This document shows positions 6,427 through 8,948 of a stretch of DNA of 8,948 nucleotides, in pieces. Below the pieces are notes generated by a model. It searched no databases and was not told the origin of the DNA. It saw only the letters and a program-made list of their open reading frames with translations. How positions within the stretch are numbered: position 1 is the first letter of the stretch; each line of letters starts with the position of its first letter. Origin of the DNA: an uncultured Roseovarius sp. (GTDB taxonomy: Bacteria; Pseudomonadota; Alphaproteobacteria; Rhodobacterales; Rhodobacteraceae); assembly GCA_934501475.1 (NCBI GenBank), contig CAKSUL010000066.1, positions 1-8,948 on the forward strand. The letters are read 5' to 3'. The translations under genes and the position numbers were made by a program.

Positions 6427-6460
6427 TGCGCCGGACCTGAATTTGCTCAGGTCCGGCGCA
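6427..6460. terminator. Long hairpin between convergent genes, probable bidirectional terminator
   Basis: TGCGCCGGACCTGA at 6427-6440 pairs perfectly with TCAGGTCCGGCGCA at 6447-6460 around a 6-base loop (ATTTGC). This 14-bp stem is the strongest in the window. It lies 49 bases after the stop of the 5352-6377 gene and 32 bases before the stop of the SPOR gene on the other strand. T-rich tails are short on both sides. Confidence 0.75.
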
Positions 6461-6492
6461 GTGGCATCTTCTATCGGCGCGGCGGCGTTGCG

Positions 6493-7947
6493 TTACTTGC
6501 GCAGCACCGCATTGCCAAAGCCCATTGCGCGCAGCGTGGACAGGGCGCTGTTCAGATCACCCTGACGGCTGAACGGCCCGGCCAGCACCAGCGAATAGCT
6601 TTGATCGCCCTTGGTCAGGCTGCCCATACGCGTCGGCACACCGCTGCGTGCCACGCGCTGCGCTGCGGCCTCGGCCTGCGCGCGGCTGGCATAGGCGCCG
6701 GCCTGCACAAAGCGGTGGCTGGCAGGCGCGGCGGTGGGCGTGCTTGCGACAACAGGCTGCGCGCGCACGGCGCGCTCCTGCACGGCAGGCGCCTGCCCCT
6801 TGGACGAGATCACCGCCCTGCGATAGCTTGCCGGTTGGTGGCGCATCGCGTCGCTCTGCTGATCATAGCTGGTATAGGGATAGATCAGGTCGGGATATTG
6901 CGCCGTCACCACCCGCCCCGAGGCCCGGTTGATCAACTTGCGCGGAATGGTCCGGGTCCAGACCAGATCCATCTGCGCCTTGCCTGCAAAGGTCTGATGG
7001 GCGCGGTGCGCGTTCAGCCGGTCATCGGTCCAGACGGGCTTGTATCCTTCGGGGATATAGACGCCGTCGGTCGAGTTCAGCTGGTTCTCATAGACATGGC
7101 GCGGGGCCACGCGATGTGCGTTGCGATAGCCGGCGCCGCCATAGATCGGCGCGGGATAGATCATCATCGGATCGCGCGGCGCGGCATGATGATAGCTTGG
7201 CACGGTATAGACCTGCGCCGGGGCGGGCGCGAGGACCGGGGTCACCGTGCGGATGCCCGATCCGCTGCGGATGGTCACATGCGGTTCGGTTTGCGGGCCG
7301 CAGCGCACGCCCTTGCCCGGCCCGCCGATATACTGGCTTGAGATCGCGCTGCCCCCCGGACAGGCCGCCACGGGTGCCGTGCGCACGGTGGTGACCGTGC
7401 GAACCGTGCGGACCGGGGCCTTGGCAACCGGGGCCACAGGAACCGCGGCGCGGCGCACGGCGACGGGTGCTGCCGGCGCGCGGCGCACCGGGGCCGCCAA
7501 CGGCGTCGTCTCCATCGGGCGTGCCGAATATTGCGTCGTGGCGCGCGGCGCCGCTATCGGCGCGCGTGCCGTCACGGGGCGCGTGGCCTGCTTGGCAGCG
7601 GGCTTTGCCGCGGGTTTGGGCACCGGTGCCGCAGCGGTCACCTTGGCCGGTCGGGCCGCAGGCGCTGCCACGGGTGCAGGTTCGGGTGCCGGCGCCTTGG
7701 CATAGGTCGGCGTGAACCCGCACAAGACGGTGCGCTTGCGCGACACGCGCGGCACCCAGGTCACAGTGCCGTCGATCCCGGCGCGGATATAGACGCAACC
7801 CTTGCTGTCCACATATTGACGTCCGGTAAAGGATGACGGCGGAAATTCAGCAGGTTGATCCGAATTGGCCAGCGTTTTCGCCTGGACATATCCCAGGCTG
7901 GACGAGGCTGCGATGACAGCGATCGCAATAAGTCTCGTAATTTTCAT
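6493..7947 (-). CDS. Exported SPOR-domain protein with Ala/Pro-rich linker
   Basis: From the ATG at 7945-7947 the product is 484 residues. A signal peptide is clear: MKITR, a hydrophobic core (LIAIAVIAASSSLGY), and likely cleavage after VQA at about 23. The mature part starts with a small Cys-containing module (C51 and C76, GCVYIRAGIDGTVTWVP). A long low-complexity Ala/Pro/Val/Arg linker follows (about 84-195). A second Cys pair (C196, C216; CPGGSAISSQYIGG) precedes a Tyr-rich central region (245-370) with PEGYKPVWTDDRLN and a WTRTIPRKLINR segment. Residues 411-484 form a SPOR domain (RFVQAGAYASRAQAEAAAQRV, YSLVLAGPFS, LRAMGFGNAVLRK), which in this family binds denuded septal peptidoglycan. 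A role in cell-division-site or wall biology in the periplasm follows from the family. The frame runs back to 8007, but the signal peptide and a G-rich stretch (GGGGG) just upstream support 7947. It follows upp by 65 bases with no clear terminator between, so partial cotranscription is possible. Confidence 0.88.
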   Translation of the reverse strand: MKITRLIAIAVIAASSSLGYVQAKTLANSDQPAEFPPSSFTGRQYVDSKGCVYIRAGIDGTVTWVPRVSRKRTVLCGFTPTYAKAPAPEPAPVAAPAARPAKVTAAAPVPKPAAKPAAKQATRPVTARAPIAAPRATTQYSARPMETTPLAAPVRRAPAAPVAVRRAAVPVAPVAKAPVRTVRTVTTVRTAPVAACPGGSAISSQYIGGPGKGVRCGPQTEPHVTIRSGSGIRTVTPVLAPAPAQVYTVPSYHHAAPRDPMMIYPAPIYGGAGYRNAHRVAPRHVYENQLNSTDGVYIPEGYKPVWTDDRLNAHRAHQTFAGKAQMDLVWTRTIPRKLINRASGRVVTAQYPDLIYPYTSYDQQSDAMRHQPASYRRAVISSKGQAPAVQERAVRAQPVVASTPTAAPASHRFVQAGAYASRAQAEAAAQRVARSGVPTRMGSLTKGDQSYSLVLAGPFSRQGDLNSALSTLRAMGFGNAVLRK

Positions 7948-8012
7948 TTTGCCCCCACAAGATGTAGGGAAACTCTGCCTTAATTCAAACGCTGAGTAAA
8001 CAGCCAAGACAC

Positions 8013-8645
8013 CTATTTCGTGCCAAACATGCGATCACCCGCATCGCCCAGCCCCGGCAGGATATAGCCCTTTTCATTCAGGCACTCATCCAGCGCGGCG
8101 GTGACGACCGGAACATCCGGATGCGCCTCTTTCATGCGCGCCACGCCCTCGGGGGCGGCCAGAAGGCACAGGAACCGGATATCCCTGGCACCCGCCTGCT
8201 TGAGCAGGTCCACCGCCGCCACCGATGAATTGCCGGTCGCCAGCATCGGATCGACGACGATCGACAGGCGCTCATCCAGCAGATCGGGCACCTTGAAATA
8301 ATACTGCACGGGCTTCAGCGTCTCTTCGTCGCGGTAAAGCCCGATAAATCCGACCCGCGCCGATGGAATCAGCTCAAGCATCCCGTCCAGCAGGCCATTG
8401 CCCGCCCGCAGAATCGAAATCAGCGCCAGCTTGCGCCCATCCAGAACCGGGGCGTCCATCTCGACCAGCGGCGTCTGGATCCGCTTGGTGGTCATCGGCA
8501 ATGTATAGGTGACCTCATAGGCCAATAACTGACTGATTTCGCGCAAAAGCTGCCTGAAAACCGCCGTTGACGTGTCTTTTTCGCGCATCAGGGTCAGCTT
8601 GTGCTGAACGAGCGGGTGGGTCACGATGGTCAGGTGCTCTTGCAT
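8013..8645 (-). CDS. upp: Uracil phosphoribosyltransferase
   Basis: The enzyme joins uracil and PRPP to give UMP and pyrophosphate in the cytoplasm, the main uracil salvage step. The 210-residue length matches the family. It is recognisable throughout: [18 protein letters not shown] (10-27), [20 protein letters not shown] (78-97) and [15 protein letters not shown] (102-116). The PRPP-binding loop is [11 protein letters not shown] (131-141), and the uracil-binding end is [18 protein letters not shown] (193-210). Relative to E. coli Upp, RAGLG reads RAGNG and ATGGS reads ATGNS; I recall the same variants in related alphaproteobacteria, so they are unlikely to mean loss of activity. The ATG at 8643-8645 is preceded by GGAG (from 8651-8654) at a five-base spacing. 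Just upstream the leader carries a 9-base tandem duplication. It is divergent from the gene that starts at 8916. Confidence 0.97.
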   Translation of the reverse strand: MQEHLTIVTHPLVQHKLTLMREKDTSTAVFRQLLREISQLLAYEVTYTLPMTTKRIQTPLVEMDAPVLDGRKLALISILRAGNGLLDGMLELIPSARVGFIGLYRDEETLKPVQYYFKVPDLLDERLSIVVDPMLATGNSSVAAVDLLKQAGARDIRFLCLLAAPEGVARMKEAHPDVPVVTAALDECLNEKGYILPGLGDAGDRMFGTK

Positions 8646-8655
8646 GGGATCTCCA

Positions 8656-8673
8656 GTGCGGATGGTGCGGATG
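8656..8673. repeat. Tandem 9-bp duplication in the upp leader
   Basis: GTGCGGATG occurs twice in a row, at 8656-8664 and 8665-8673, with no mismatch. It ends two bases before the upp ribosome binding site as read on the minus strand, so the upp mRNA leader would carry CAUCCGCAC twice. It may be a replication-slippage event or a short regulatory element. Confidence 0.6.
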
Positions 8674-8873
8674 CCGTCCTTTCATTCCAGAACCCCGCCG
8701 AAATGGCAATCCCGCGCCGCCCTGCGCGACGCGCCGTCAGGGTCCGGCGCCCCCGGCGCCACCCCCCGGCCATCGCGGCGCGATTTTCCATTCCGATTGC
8801 GCAGGCACGCCCAAAGATGCAAGCTGAGAACAAGCGCCGCCCGGATACCGGGGGCGAATGGACAATCCTGAAA

Positions 8874-8887
8874 GTTTAACGTTAAAC
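8874..8887. promoter_or_regulatory. Perfect 14-bp palindrome, candidate operator
   Basis: GTTTAACGTTAAAC is a perfect palindrome with no spacer, in an A/T-rich patch that ends 28 bases before the ATG at 8916. TGGACA at 8859-8864 could be a -35 element, which would put the -10 region inside the palindrome (TTAAAC, 8882-8887). A central CG within an A/T-flanked palindrome is common for LacI-type operators; MerR-type regulators of the LiuR kind use similar sites. No regulator gene is visible here. Confidence 0.5.
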
Positions 8888-8915
8888 CATATTCGCGCGG
8901 GGGAGAAAAAGACAG

Positions 8916-8948
8916 ATGAACGATACCCATACCGAAACCCACAAAGAG
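8916..8948 (+). CDS. Start of an unidentified gene (partial, 3' end outside window)
   Basis: An ATG at 8916-8918 opens a frame that stays open to the window edge, 11 codons in all (MNDTHTETHKE). A good ribosome site, GGGAG within 8901-8905, lies 10 bases upstream, and a palindromic candidate operator lies just before that. The visible residues are polar and give no family. Position next to upp could suggest a pyrimidine or nucleoside gene, but that is only a guess. Confidence 0.6.
   Translation, partial: MNDTHTETHKE

Larger units (their letters stand above)
8646..8915. other. Divergent intergenic region between upp and the gene starting at 8916
   Basis: These 270 bases hold no convincing gene; the open frames crossing it are Arg/Pro-rich and lack family resemblance. 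It contains the 9-base tandem repeat next to the upp ribosome site, several short GC-rich inverted repeats near 8744-8760 and 8840-8852, and the palindrome at 8874-8887. On the minus strand TTGCCA and AATGAA, 17 bases apart, in the stretch about 8675-8710 are a weak upp promoter candidate. Confidence 0.45.

Noticed and set aside
6304..7341. 345-codon open frame on the plus strand antisense to the SPOR gene
   Set aside because: It crosses the strong terminator hairpin, has no recognisable domain, and is opposite a gene with a signal peptide and SPOR domain.
7088..7836. GC-rich repetitive codons in the Ala/Pro linker, considered as a tandem repeat or CRISPR-like array
   Set aside because: The similarity comes from Ala, Pro, Val and Arg codon bias; there is no regular unit or spacer length.
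8772..8788. Small hairpin ATCGC-GGC-GCGAT followed by TTTT, considered as a terminator
   Set aside because: The stem is only 5 bp and no gene on the plus strand ends before it.
8682..8942. 86-codon minus-strand frame in the region upstream of upp
   Set aside because: No ribosome site or family resemblance, and it overlaps the start and ribosome site of the 8916 gene.

Overview
This window looks like ordinary chromosome from an alphaproteobacterium, most likely of the Rhodobacterales (Roseobacter/Rhodobacter/Paracoccus type). The reasons are high GC with strongly GC-biased third codon positions, and proteins whose sequence style I recognise from that group: a 214-residue sulfotransferase opening MIIS..., a 341-residue one-helix protein opening MTALREYQRLE, and a periplasmic SPOR protein with an Ala/Pro-rich linker. 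The taxonomic call is inference from protein style. No rRNA or tRNA gene, CRISPR array, insertion sequence or phage gene is visible.

Layout: (1) 1-743, +, the C-terminal third of a FadJ/FadB-type fatty-acid oxidation protein, cut by the window edge. (2) 805-1449, -, a sulfotransferase-family protein converging on it across a strong hairpin. (3) 1610-2176, +, a membrane-anchored NYN/Zc3h12a-like ribonuclease. (4) 2300-3568, +, a SulP anion transporter without a STAS domain. (5) 3582-3968 and 4021-5112, both -, a small unknown membrane protein downstream of a TDT/SLAC1-family anion transporter, probably one operon. (6) 5352-6377, +, a one-helix protein whose C-terminal part resembles an M48 peptidase that has lost its zinc site. 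(7) 6493-7947, -, an exported SPOR-domain protein. (8) 8013-8645, -, uracil phosphoribosyltransferase (upp). (9) 8916-8948, +, the first 11 codons of another gene, preceded by a perfect 14-bp palindrome.

The genes alternate in direction. Each of the three convergent junctions (744-804, 3569-3581, 6378-6492) carries a perfect GC-rich inverted repeat, probably a two-way terminator. Divergent control regions lie at 1450-1609, 5113-5351 and 8646-8915. No gap between genes exceeds 300 bases.

I see no strong case for a new multi-gene system. The genes mostly belong to unrelated housekeeping or transport functions. The items most worth a second look are the apparent M48 pseudoenzyme, the membrane-tethered NYN nuclease, the palindrome before the last gene, the SulP and TDT transporters ending tail to tail, and the shared terminator that contains both of their region's stop codons.
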